From: Leptospira sp.
GTDB lineage: Bacteria; Spirochaetota; Leptospiria; Leptospirales; Leptospiraceae
Assembly (NCBI GenBank): GCA_025457985.1
Contig: JALOTI010000173.1
Span: 1 to 5,318 of the forward strand
Direction of reading: 5' to 3'
Length of the DNA: 5,318 bases
This document shows, one piece after another, positions 1 through 5,209 of this stretch. A program made the translations under genes and the position numbers. Positions within the stretch are counted from its first letter, which is position 1. Each line of letters opens with the position of its first letter. The notes under the pieces were generated by a model. That model did no database searches. It had not been told where the DNA came from and saw only the letters and a list, made by a program, of their open reading frames with translations.

Positions 1-25
1 TACGATATTTCATTTCAAAATACTG

Positions 26-33
26 CAAAGGTA
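26..33 (-). promoter_or_regulatory. Possible Bacteroidota-type -7 element (TACCTTTG)
   Basis: Read on the minus strand, this octamer fits TAnnTTTG, the -7 element of Bacteroidota primary sigma-factor promoters, and continues as TACCTTTGCAG. It would drive a gene lying to the left of the window. A TTTTG lies upstream, but the gap of about 15 nt is shorter than the usual -33 spacing. The match is short and could be chance; its value is as a hint about the host of the left piece. Confidence 0.3.
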
Positions 34-51
34 ATTATTAATAAGTAACAA

Positions 52-69
52 AATGGTTTTGAAACCATT
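52..69 (-). terminator. Weak inverted repeat after the thioesterase gene, possible terminator
   Basis: AATGGTTT and AAACCATT form a perfect 8-bp inverted repeat separated by TG. In RNA it would fold as a 6-bp stem with a 6-nt loop. It lies 44-61 nt beyond the thioesterase stop codon. On the minus strand the stem is followed by TTGTTACTT, which is T-rich but not a clean U tract. The stem is AT-rich, so an intrinsic terminator is plausible but weak. Confidence 0.35.
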
Positions 70-112
70 CTTTAAAGAGTATGCTCTAAAAATTACTATA
101 CACTCAGAGACA

Positions 113-526
113 TCAGTGATTAACGTATTTTTCTAATTTTGCTCGTAATGTATCTGACCATGGCTTGGAAAAAATTTTTCCATCTCCATCATTATCCACA
201 TATACCAATGTAGCCTCCCCAATTACGGCTATTTTTTCGTTGTTTTTAAAATCAAAGCCATAGGTAACTGAAGACTTTCCAATGTTTTTTACCCAAAGCG
301 ATTTGAGCAATAAATCACCTAACCTACTAGGAGATTTGAATTGTACTTTTAGATCTATTGTAGGCATTCCTTCTCCTTTGTGCATGTCTTTGAAAGGTAA
401 ACCTAATGCTTCCTCGAACCAATCTTCTACCAATTCATTGAGCATTTCCATATATCTTGGATAAAAAACTATCCCAGCAGGATCACAATGTGCAAATTTT
501 ACTTTTTCTTCTTTTAAAAACACCAT
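113..526 (-). CDS. Acyl-CoA thioesterase, 4-hydroxybenzoyl-CoA thioesterase (hotdog) family
   Basis: A complete 137-residue single-domain hotdog thioesterase, the usual length for the family. Residues 11-22 read FAHCDPAGIVFY, the signature of 4-hydroxybenzoyl-CoA thioesterases, with D15 at the catalytic aspartate position. Members are cytosolic and hydrolyse an aryl- or acyl-CoA to the free acid and CoA. The gene starts 52 nt after the aryl-CoA reductase fragment on the same strand, so the two probably share a transcript. In salicylate- or aminobenzoate-CoA routes a thioesterase would release the ring-modified acid (for example gentisate from gentisyl-CoA). That substrate is inferred from the neighbour only; a general acyl-CoA thioesterase (YbgC-like) is the alternative. 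The ATG at 526 is preceded by TTTAATCAATAAC with no Shine-Dalgarno sequence, as is common in Bacteroidota. The gene appears intact. Confidence 0.88.
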   Translation of the reverse strand: MVFLKEEKVKFAHCDPAGIVFYPRYMEMLNELVEDWFEEALGLPFKDMHKGEGMPTIDLKVQFKSPSRLGDLLLKSLWVKNIGKSSVTYGFDFKNNEKIAVIGEATLVYVDNDGDGKIFSKPWSDTLRAKLEKYVNH

Positions 527-578
527 GTTATTGATTAAATATATCGTTTGTAAATAGGTTATCTATATGAAAAATGAA

Positions 579-1676
579 TTATTTTTTTTCGTGTGAAATA
601 GGCTTTAGTGCTTTTTTCATATTTTCATACTCACTTCTATCTTTTTTGGCTTTGGAGTATTCAGCTTGGATACCCACCATGTATGAAGCAGGAAAATCAG
701 ACGAAGCCAAATTTTGTGCTTGGAATTGTTCATAAGCCTTAGCGTGTAGAACAAAATACGGATTGGCTAATAGCGGGCGACCCAAAGCCACCAAATCGGC
801 TCTATGATTGAGCAAAATAGTATTGATTTGGTCTATCGTTTCGATACTGCCCGATGTAATCGTCGGGATATTTACAGTATTGCGAATCCACTCCGAAAAA
901 GGTGTTTGCCACATACGTCCTGTTGCTGGCTTTTGCCCTACTGCAGTATTGCCTGTTACAATGTCGAGCATAGATACTCCCATATTTTTGAGGTTTTCGC
1001 AAATATAAATTACATCTGATTTGGAGATGCCATTGGGTAACCAATCTTCTACGGATAATTTCACTACGATGGGTATTTTGGTAGCTGCTTTTACTGCTTT
1101 GACAACCTCTAAGGGATATTTTGCTCTATTTTCAATACTTCCACCATAAGCGTCTTTACGATGATTGGTCAATGGAGATAAAAATGATGCTAACAAAAAA
1201 CCGTTGTGCAATTGTAATTCTATGACATCAAAACCAGCTTTTTCGGCACGTATAGCCGAAGCGACAAATTGATTTTTTACCATTTCCATATCATGTTCAT
1301 CTATTTCTTTGGGAATTGCAAAATCGTCTTTGTAAGAGATAGCCGAAGCCGATATCAATGCCCAGCCGTCTTGAACCAAGGGTTTTGCAAGATTACCTGC
1401 TGTAACAGCACCTTTCCTACCAGAATGCCCCAATTGTATGCCTATTTTAGTTTTGGTATATTGATGTATAAAATCAACTATTTTGCTCCAAGCCGTCATT
1501 TGTTCGTCATTCCATAATCCAGTACATTTTGGCGTTATCCTTCCTGTAGGAGAAATGGCTGTCATACCTGTGATAATCAACCCAATACCCCCAACAGCAC
1601 GGCTCGTATAATGTACATATTCCCAATCAGAAGGCATTCCGTTTTCTGAGAAATATTGTCCCATCGAGCTCATCAC
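579..1676 (-). CDS. 5'-truncated Old Yellow Enzyme-like reductase half of a bifunctional aryl-CoA monooxygenase/reductase
   Basis: An FMN-dependent TIM-barrel oxidoreductase of the Old Yellow Enzyme family. The GTG at 1676 is only the first available start. The same frame stays open upstream to 1769 and reads DLDTPPAFTPFQIGHLHLSN from 1742, ordinary domain sequence, so the true start is missing. This DLDTPP linker and the body motifs (TGLWNDEQ at 52-59, QLGHSGRKGA at 81-90, SPLTNHRKDAYGGSIENR around 167-184, RADLVALGRP at 292-301) resemble, as I recall them, the C-terminal reductase half of salicylyl-CoA 5-hydroxylase or 2-aminobenzoyl-CoA monooxygenase/reductase. In those proteins a flavin monooxygenase of about 400 residues precedes it; that part is gone here. 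The His/His pair expected at the flavin and substrate site reads Q155 and N158. A stand-alone NADH:flavin oxidoreductase is less likely. Without its N-terminus the product is probably not functional as annotated. Confidence 0.8.
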   Translation of the reverse strand: MMSSMGQYFSENGMPSDWEYVHYTSRAVGGIGLIITGMTAISPTGRITPKCTGLWNDEQMTAWSKIVDFIHQYTKTKIGIQLGHSGRKGAVTAGNLAKPLVQDGWALISASAISYKDDFAIPKEIDEHDMEMVKNQFVASAIRAEKAGFDVIELQLHNGFLLASFLSPLTNHRKDAYGGSIENRAKYPLEVVKAVKAATKIPIVVKLSVEDWLPNGISKSDVIYICENLKNMGVSMLDIVTGNTAVGQKPATGRMWQTPFSEWIRNTVNIPTITSGSIETIDQINTILLNHRADLVALGRPLLANPYFVLHAKAYEQFQAQNLASSDFPASYMVGIQAEYSKAKKDRSEYENMKKALKPISHEKK

Positions 1677-1735
1677 TATCCGATTGCTGAGATGTAGGTG
1701 TCCGATTTGAAAAGGAGTGAATGCTGGAGGTGTAT

Positions 1736-1772
1736 CTAAATCACTGCTTTTGATTTTGCCGTGATACCACTA
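1736..1772. other. Junction between two unrelated gene fragments
   Basis: Reading leftward, the ABC transporter frame stays family-like through EVISGITAK (to about 1754), then ends at a TAG (1738-1736). The aryl-CoA reductase frame is recognisable from DLDTPP (1742) downstream and meets a TAG at 1772-1770. The break therefore lies at about 1742-1754, where both genes are cut internally. I see no inverted repeat, target duplication or transposase. A short A-rich stretch (GCAAAA) could be microhomology. The sequence cannot distinguish an assembly or cloning chimera from true recombination. Confidence 0.75.
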
Positions 1773-2215
1773 ATTACTTCTGCACTATTTCGTTCCAAAT
1801 GTTTTGAATATGGCTGATATAATGTATTAGAATACATCGCTATACTTAAATCGGCACCAATTGCGAATGACAGACGACTATTCAAATATAATAACAACAA
1901 TCGAAGTCCACTCGAAAGTAGAATTCCAGAAAGAAAAAGCAGAGTGAACAATTGACGAAAAGTGAGTATTTCGAAATTTTTTGCCCAATTTAAGATTGGT
2001 TTTAAAAACTCGAACTCATATAGTTTTTCTGGTGAAGCAAGCGCAACGATAAATGGCATCGCCGCTCCTACGCTGAATACTTCAGCGAAAGACGCAAAAA
2101 ATACAAGGAGTAAAAGTAAACCCAGCTGCACCTTTCTCCTTCTAGACAGGAGCGAAAAAAGCAGTATTAAATTACCAAAACTTGATTGTTTCAACGGCTT
2201 GTTACTCTCCACCAT
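1736..2215 (-). CDS. 3'-truncated ABC transporter permease (polysaccharide/lipid flippase type), N-terminal fragment
   Basis: Only 159 codons remain of a protein that is normally near 600 residues. The fragment holds a short cytosolic N-terminus with a basic SRRRK stretch (24-28), a hydrophobic segment at about 31-60 containing FASFAEVFSVGAAMPF, and a second at about 88-112. This is the start of the six-helix transmembrane domain of fused permease-ATPase exporters (PglK/MsbA-like) common in glycan loci, which flip lipid-linked sugars across the inner membrane. Everything after about residue 154, including the whole nucleotide-binding domain, is missing, and the last few codons belong to or blur into the foreign sequence. 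The ATG at 2215 lies 3 nt after the dehydrogenase stop, with GGGAGAGGG ending 11 nt upstream as ribosome-binding site, so the two were translated as one operon. It cannot work as a transporter in this form. Confidence 0.75.
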   Translation of the reverse strand: MVESNKPLKQSSFGNLILLFSLLSRRRKVQLGLLLLLVFFASFAEVFSVGAAMPFIVALASPEKLYEFEFLKPILNWAKNFEILTFRQLFTLLFLSGILLSSGLRLLLLYLNSRLSFAIGADLSIAMYSNTLYQPYSKHLERNSAEVISGITAKSKAVI

Positions 2216-2218
2216 CCC

Positions 2219-3229
2219 CTAAACCACCCTCTCCCACTTCCCATCTTCAAAAAACCCAACAACATTCTCAGCCGCTTCTCTTTCCATATCTTCCCTACAA
2301 TCGTTGGAACATGAGCCCATATGTTGTGTTAGAATCAGATTTTCCAGTTCACATAACGGACCCCTATATGGTTCCTCTTCAAATACGTCTATGGCTGCAG
2401 CAGAAATTTTATTTTCTTTTAGAACCGTATATAAATCTCGTTCATTTACAATACCACCTCTTGCCGTATTGACCAAGACAGCATTTGGTTTCATTTGAGA
2501 TAAAGTTTGCCAGTTGAAAAGATTGTTTGTTTCTTTTGTAAAAGGCACATGGATGGTAAGGGCGTCTGATTCGCGGACCAAAGTATCGAATTCAACTTGT
2601 CGAATGGATGTTGGATTCCAATTTTTGCCAAGTATTTGGTTCACCTTATATATGTTTGATGCGAGTTCACTGATATGTTGGATCGATTCTTTTTGGTCTA
2701 ACAGATCACAAATGAGAATTTCTCTCGGCAAATATCCCAATAGATGTGATGCAACACGTTTTCCGATTCTACCAAATCCTAAAATCCCAATTGTTGCCCC
2801 ACCAATTCTCTCGCCGTAGGGCCTAGTCCATGCTCCGCCACGTATTTCTCGGTCTGCATAAGTAACCTTACGCATTGCGTCTATGATAAGACTTACTGCA
2901 AGCTCTGAGACTGCTGGGGAGACTGCATCTGGCGTATACGCAACTGCGATTCCTTTTGTCTTACAAACTTCTAAGGGAACACTATCAAGACCCACCCCAA
3001 CGCGAGAGATGAGTTTTACATTTTTTGTACTTTCGACAAGGGGAGTGAGATCTTCTGTCCCAGCAATCAATGCATCGAAATCTTTGGCTGCATCCTTTAC
3101 TTCCATAGGCTTCATCTTTCTGCCTAATGGATTGATGCTCACCTCATATCCGTTTGACGTCAATATTTCAAAAGCCTTCGGACTCGTGCGACAAAAGGGG
3201 AAGGTTGATACAAAGACTTTTTTTGGCAT
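2219..3229 (-). CDS. D-2-hydroxyacid dehydrogenase, phosphoglycerate dehydrogenase-like
   Basis: A complete 336-residue NAD(P)-dependent dehydrogenase of the D-isomer-specific 2-hydroxyacid family. The Rossmann motif GFGRIG (151-156) follows GILG, and the catalytic triad is visible as R257 (NTARGGIV), E286 (DVFEEEP) and H303 (TQHMGS). Such enzymes interconvert a D-2-hydroxy acid and its 2-keto acid in the cytosol; phosphoglycerate is the best-known substrate. No C-terminal ACT regulatory domain is present, so a biosynthetic SerA is less likely than a locus-specific enzyme making an acid precursor for the glycan. That role is inference from position between fcl and a flippase. Compared with typical members, the stretch after the cofactor-binding D175 is about 20 residues longer (roughly 178-212). 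It begins 50 nt after fcl; the ATG at 3229 has no clear Shine-Dalgarno sequence. Confidence 0.85.
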   Translation of the reverse strand: MPKKVFVSTFPFCRTSPKAFEILTSNGYEVSINPLGRKMKPMEVKDAAKDFDALIAGTEDLTPLVESTKNVKLISRVGVGLDSVPLEVCKTKGIAVAYTPDAVSPAVSELAVSLIIDAMRKVTYADREIRGGAWTRPYGERIGGATIGILGFGRIGKRVASHLLGYLPREILICDLLDQKESIQHISELASNIYKVNQILGKNWNPTSIRQVEFDTLVRESDALTIHVPFTKETNNLFNWQTLSQMKPNAVLVNTARGGIVNERDLYTVLKENKISAAAIDVFEEEPYRGPLCELENLILTQHMGSCSNDCREDMEREAAENVVGFFEDGKWERVV

Positions 3230-3264
3230 TTTAAGTGTAAAAGTTTGAGCGAATTAAATCTCAC

Positions 3265-3277
3265 GCTTATAATAAGC
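3265..3277. repeat. Short palindrome in the fcl-dehydrogenase gap
   Basis: GCTTAT and ATAAGC flank a single central A, 2 nt after the fcl stop codon. The 50-nt gap also ends without a visible ribosome-binding site for the dehydrogenase. The dyad is too AT-rich and has too small a loop to be a convincing terminator. It could be a protein site, an RNA-processing signal or chance. Confidence 0.3.
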
Positions 3278-3279
3278 AC

Positions 3280-4221
3280 TCACTTCTTTAAAAAATCCTC
3301 GTATGCAAGGGTCACTCCCTCTTTCAACTCCACCTGGTGTTTCCAACCCATTCTATGAAGTTTGGATACATCTAAAAGTTTGCGAGGTGTTCCATCTGGC
3401 TTTGTTAGGTCAAAAACCAATTTTCCTTCAAAACCCACAACTTCCTTAACGGTTTCAGCAAGTTCTTTGATGCTTACCTCAATTCCAGAACCCACGTTTA
3501 CGTGTTCACCGCCTCGAGGATCCCCTTTCACATCATAACTTTCCATTAAAAATACGCAGGCTCTTGCCATATCTTCGGAGTATAAAAATTCGCGAAGCGG
3601 TTTACCCGTCCCCCAAATGACTACCTCAGGCAAATTTTGGACTTTGGCTTCATGAAAGCGACGAATAAGCGCAGGCAATACGTGAGAGTTTTCTGGATGG
3701 TAGTTATCGCCTGGACCATATAGATTGGTTGGCATCACGGATATAAAATTTGTTCCATACTGTCTGTTATATGACTGGCAGAGAACAATACCTGCAATTT
3801 TTGCCACCGCATACGGTTCGTTTGTCGGTTCCAACTTTCCATCCAATAATTGTCCCTCGTCCATTGGTTGTTTTGCAAATTTTGGATAAATACAAGACGA
3901 TCCTAAAAAACAGAGTTTTTTAACACCAAACTTATGTGATGCGTCTATAATATTGTTTTGGATTTGTAGATTTGAAAAGATAAATTCTGCAGGATACGTG
4001 TTATTGGCATGAATTCCACCAACTTTTGCAGCTGCTAGAAACACATATTCTGGCTTCTCTGTTTCAAAAAACTGAAGGACTTGCGATTGGTTTTGCAAAT
4101 CCATTTCTGCATGCGACCGTCCAATCACATTATGGTATCCAGCGTTATTTAGAACTTTTACAAGAGCTGAGCCAACGAGACCCTTGTGCCCCGCTACATA
4201 AATCTTTGCTTTTTTATCCAT
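3280..4221 (-). CDS. fcl: GDP-L-fucose synthase (GDP-4-keto-6-deoxy-D-mannose 3,5-epimerase/4-reductase)
   Basis: A complete 313-residue short-chain dehydrogenase/reductase of the extended type, close to the length of E. coli Fcl (WcaG). The NADPH-binding glycine motif is GHKGLVG at 11-17. The catalytic Ser-Tyr-Lys set is S108, Y137 and K141 (YAVAK), and the two epimerase residues are C110 (SSCIYP) and H180 (ENSHVLP). These sit one residue beyond the S107, C109, Y136, K140 and H179 of the E. coli enzyme. It converts GDP-4-keto-6-deoxy-D-mannose to GDP-L-fucose, or a related 6-deoxyhexose, in the cytosol for O-antigen or capsule synthesis. The substrate-producing enzyme, GDP-mannose 4,6-dehydratase (Gmd), is not in the window. 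The ATG lies 3 nt after the regulator stop, and a GGAT inside the regulator's last codons serves as ribosome-binding site, implying translational coupling. Confidence 0.93.
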   Translation of the reverse strand: MDKKAKIYVAGHKGLVGSALVKVLNNAGYHNVIGRSHAEMDLQNQSQVLQFFETEKPEYVFLAAAKVGGIHANNTYPAEFIFSNLQIQNNIIDASHKFGVKKLCFLGSSCIYPKFAKQPMDEGQLLDGKLEPTNEPYAVAKIAGIVLCQSYNRQYGTNFISVMPTNLYGPGDNYHPENSHVLPALIRRFHEAKVQNLPEVVIWGTGKPLREFLYSEDMARACVFLMESYDVKGDPRGGEHVNVGSGIEVSIKELAETVKEVVGFEGKLVFDLTKPDGTPRKLLDVSKLHRMGWKHQVELKEGVTLAYEDFLKK

Positions 4222-4224
4222 CTT

Positions 4225-4563
4225 TTATCCAATCTCTTCCGCAAGAGCGCCTAACTTTTCTACTTCGGCTTTTAGAGCCTCATACTCACGTTTCTTTACC
4301 TCGTAAAAATGAAGAGTGAGTTTTGCCTTCTCTTCGATTCCTGTGGGAGTAAGTAAATATGTGTACGCTAATTTATTTTTGTTATTTTTAAAATTGTTTA
4401 TTTTGATAAGACCTTTATCCAAAAATGCCTTCAAAATATAGTTCACCTTTCCAAGACTAAGTCCCAAAATATCCGACGCATCCCTCTGGGATAGACTTGG
4501 GTTCTCTTCCAATAGCTGGAGGAGTTTTAAATGGTGGTCGTTGTAGGCAGTGGATTCAGACAT
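4225..4563 (-). CDS. MarR-family EPS-associated transcriptional regulator
   Basis: A complete 112-residue protein that is nearly all one winged-helix DNA-binding domain. Residues 11-35 form the first helices ([20 protein letters not shown]), the recognition helix region is [20 protein letters not shown] at about 34-53, and the wing contains [21 protein letters not shown] basic, Glu-rich helix follows (about 77-112) that probably dimerises. This pattern fits the EPS-associated MarR family, known from its position beside exopolysaccharide genes rather than from a defined ligand. It is the first gene of the regulator-fcl-dehydrogenase-flippase operon and lies just downstream of paired palindromes, so it may control itself and the locus. 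The ATG at 4563 is the only sensible start, since an in-frame TAA lies a few codons upstream. It has no Shine-Dalgarno sequence and instead follows a C-rich leader. Confidence 0.88.
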   Translation of the reverse strand: MSESTAYNDHHLKLLQLLEENPSLSQRDASDILGLSLGKVNYILKAFLDKGLIKINNFKNNKNKLAYTYLLTPTGIEEKAKLTLHFYEVKKREYEALKAEVEKLGALAEEIG

Positions 4564-4674
4564 TTGGGTTTGGAGGGAGGGTTTGGATTATGTCTAGTAA
4601 GCAGAATAAAGCGGTTTTGTGGGATTCTGCTGGTCTTTACGTAGCTTCGCCCCTTGAGTCCCAGGGCTCTTTCG

Positions 4675-4704
4675 AAAATCTGTTCAGTCCGTGAACACTG
4701 TCAA
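4675..4704 (-). promoter_or_regulatory. Candidate promoter for the regulator-fcl operon, proximal
   Basis: On the minus strand a perfect -35 hexamer TTGACA (4704-4699) is followed after 17-18 nt by a poor -10 (AGATTT or GATTTT, 4681-4675). The spacer is occupied almost exactly by the palindrome at 4681-4697, the classic position for a repressor site. The weak -10 makes this moderate at best. A transcript from here would have a leader of about 100 nt. Confidence 0.4.
4681..4697. promoter_or_regulatory. Operator-like palindrome, proximal copy (TGTTCA-N5-TGAACA)
   Basis: TGTTCAGTCCGTGAACA is a perfect 6-bp dyad with a 5-bp centre. It shares its arms exactly with the dyad at 4712-4728, and the two centres are 31 bp apart. 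A second, outer pair (AAAATCT at 4675-4681 and AGATTTT at 4704-4710) flanks it asymmetrically. Lack of a following T tract argues against a terminator. The 17-bp size suits a winged-helix dimer. Confidence 0.6.
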
Positions 4705-4711
4705 GATTTTT

Positions 4712-4728
4712 TGTTCATTTTTTGAACA
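4712..4728. promoter_or_regulatory. Operator-like palindrome, distal copy (TGTTCA-N5-TGAACA)
   Basis: The dyad extends to 7-bp arms at 4711-4729 (TTGTTCA and TGAACAA around five T residues). Arms and spacing match the proximal copy while the centres differ (TTTTT against GTCCG), which points to conservation of the protein-contact half-sites rather than to a simple duplication. It lies just upstream of the TTGACA hexamer and over the expected start point of the distal candidate promoter. Confidence 0.6.
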
Positions 4729-4729
4729 A

Positions 4730-4759
4730 GATTTAGCCTCTAGTCTGCTGATTTGACAA
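4730..4759 (-). promoter_or_regulatory. Candidate promoter for the regulator-fcl operon, distal
   Basis: On the minus strand TTGTCA (4759-4754) is separated by 18 nt from TAAATC (4735-4730). The -35 differs from consensus at one base; the -10 is weak. Transcription would begin near 4724, inside the palindrome at 4712-4728, so a bound repressor would block it. It competes with the proximal candidate as the true promoter. Confidence 0.3.
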
Positions 4760-4792
4760 CCCGAGAATAGGAGACTTTGGTGAGACCTAGGT

Positions 4793-5209
4793 TCATTCCC
4801 CTGTTTTGATGACTGATTTTGCCATCAGAAGTGCCGACTCGGCGGCGGCTAGAGCTCTCTCTGCATCTTTTTTAGAATATTCGGATGATGGAATAAAGTC
4901 CAGATCTCCATACATCGCAAGTTCCCTTTCCTTTCTCAACCATTTTGATTCCTTGGCAATAAAATCTAAATCGAAATTGCCAAAAGAACTCAGAAGTTCG
5001 CCTCTATCTAAAATTAGATTTCCCACATCATGCAACTTAGGAGGATCAATCCCGAGTCTACGAAGAACTCCTTTCAAGCAGAGTTCGACTAGTTCTTGGC
5101 TCTCTCGAACCACATCTGAATAGGACTCACCATCCATATAGATTTGGAGAGCCTTCCTTCTGACGATCGACTTGTGGAGGTAGGACAAAGCAAGATCTTC
5201 ATTCGTCAC
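4793..5209 (-). CDS. HEPN-domain protein
   Basis: A 138-residue all-helical protein of the HEPN family (PF05168-like). The first helix pair includes VRESQELVELCLKGVLRRLG (34-53), followed by the PPKLHDVG turn (56-63). The second conserved block is RKERELAMYGDLDFIPSSEY (92-111), followed by an Ala-rich helix. Such proteins usually pair with a minimal nucleotidyltransferase and act as a toxin-antitoxin or nucleotide-modifying module in the cytosol. The canonical R-x4-6-H ribonuclease motif is not visible: H60 is not suitably spaced from an Arg, and the second block has Y100 but no His. The GTG at 5209 is supported by AGAGG ending 10 nt upstream and by its 4-nt overlap (GTGA) with the preceding stop codon. 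No in-frame ATG lies near. Position at the head of a glycan locus is noted without a known functional link. Confidence 0.8.
   Translation of the reverse strand: MTNEDLALSYLHKSIVRRKALQIYMDGESYSDVVRESQELVELCLKGVLRRLGIDPPKLHDVGNLILDRGELLSSFGNFDLDFIAKESKWLRKERELAMYGDLDFIPSSEYSKKDAERALAAAESALLMAKSVIKTGE

Noticed and set aside
802..1044. Minus-strand 80-codon open frame and overlapping plus-strand frames at 804-1019 and 808-1008
   Set aside because: They lie inside the reductase gene, whose translation matches a known family throughout; the alternative products show no recognisable domain.
1269..1517. Plus-strand 82-codon open frame
   Set aside because: It is antisense to conserved Old Yellow Enzyme motifs and has low-complexity, unfamiliar sequence.
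1677..1800. Possible insertion-sequence end or attachment site at the junction
   Set aside because: No inverted repeat, target-site duplication, tRNA end or recombinase gene is visible; only a few A-rich bases could be shared microhomology.
579..2215. A functional fusion protein between the ABC permease and the reductase
   Set aside because: The two are in different frames: the ABC frame stops at 1736 and the reductase frame is closed by a TAG at 1772-1770.
1962..2472. Plus-strand open frames opposite the ABC fragment and dehydrogenase
   Set aside because: Both opposite-strand genes carry clear family motifs; these frames are shadows rich in Ser and Pro with no domain.
2883..3248. Plus-strand 121-codon open frame
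   Set aside because: It is antisense to the N-terminal domain of the dehydrogenase and has no recognisable fold or ribosome-binding site.
4651..4666. CCCT/AGGG hairpin in the leader of the regulator transcript
   Set aside because: A 4-5 bp stem with an 8-nt loop and no T tract is too weak to call an attenuator or terminator.
4497..4694. Plus-strand 65-codon open frame crossing the regulatory interval
   Set aside because: It overlaps the regulator start and the palindromes, and its product has no familiar features.
4786..4791. CCTAGG palindrome and GAGAC direct repeat just after the HEPN stop codon
   Set aside because: They are short matches expected by chance; no stem-loop plus T tract is formed.
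4806..5123. Plus-strand 105-codon open frame
   Set aside because: It is an exact antisense shadow of the HEPN gene; its Ser-rich sequence reflects the opposite strand's codons.
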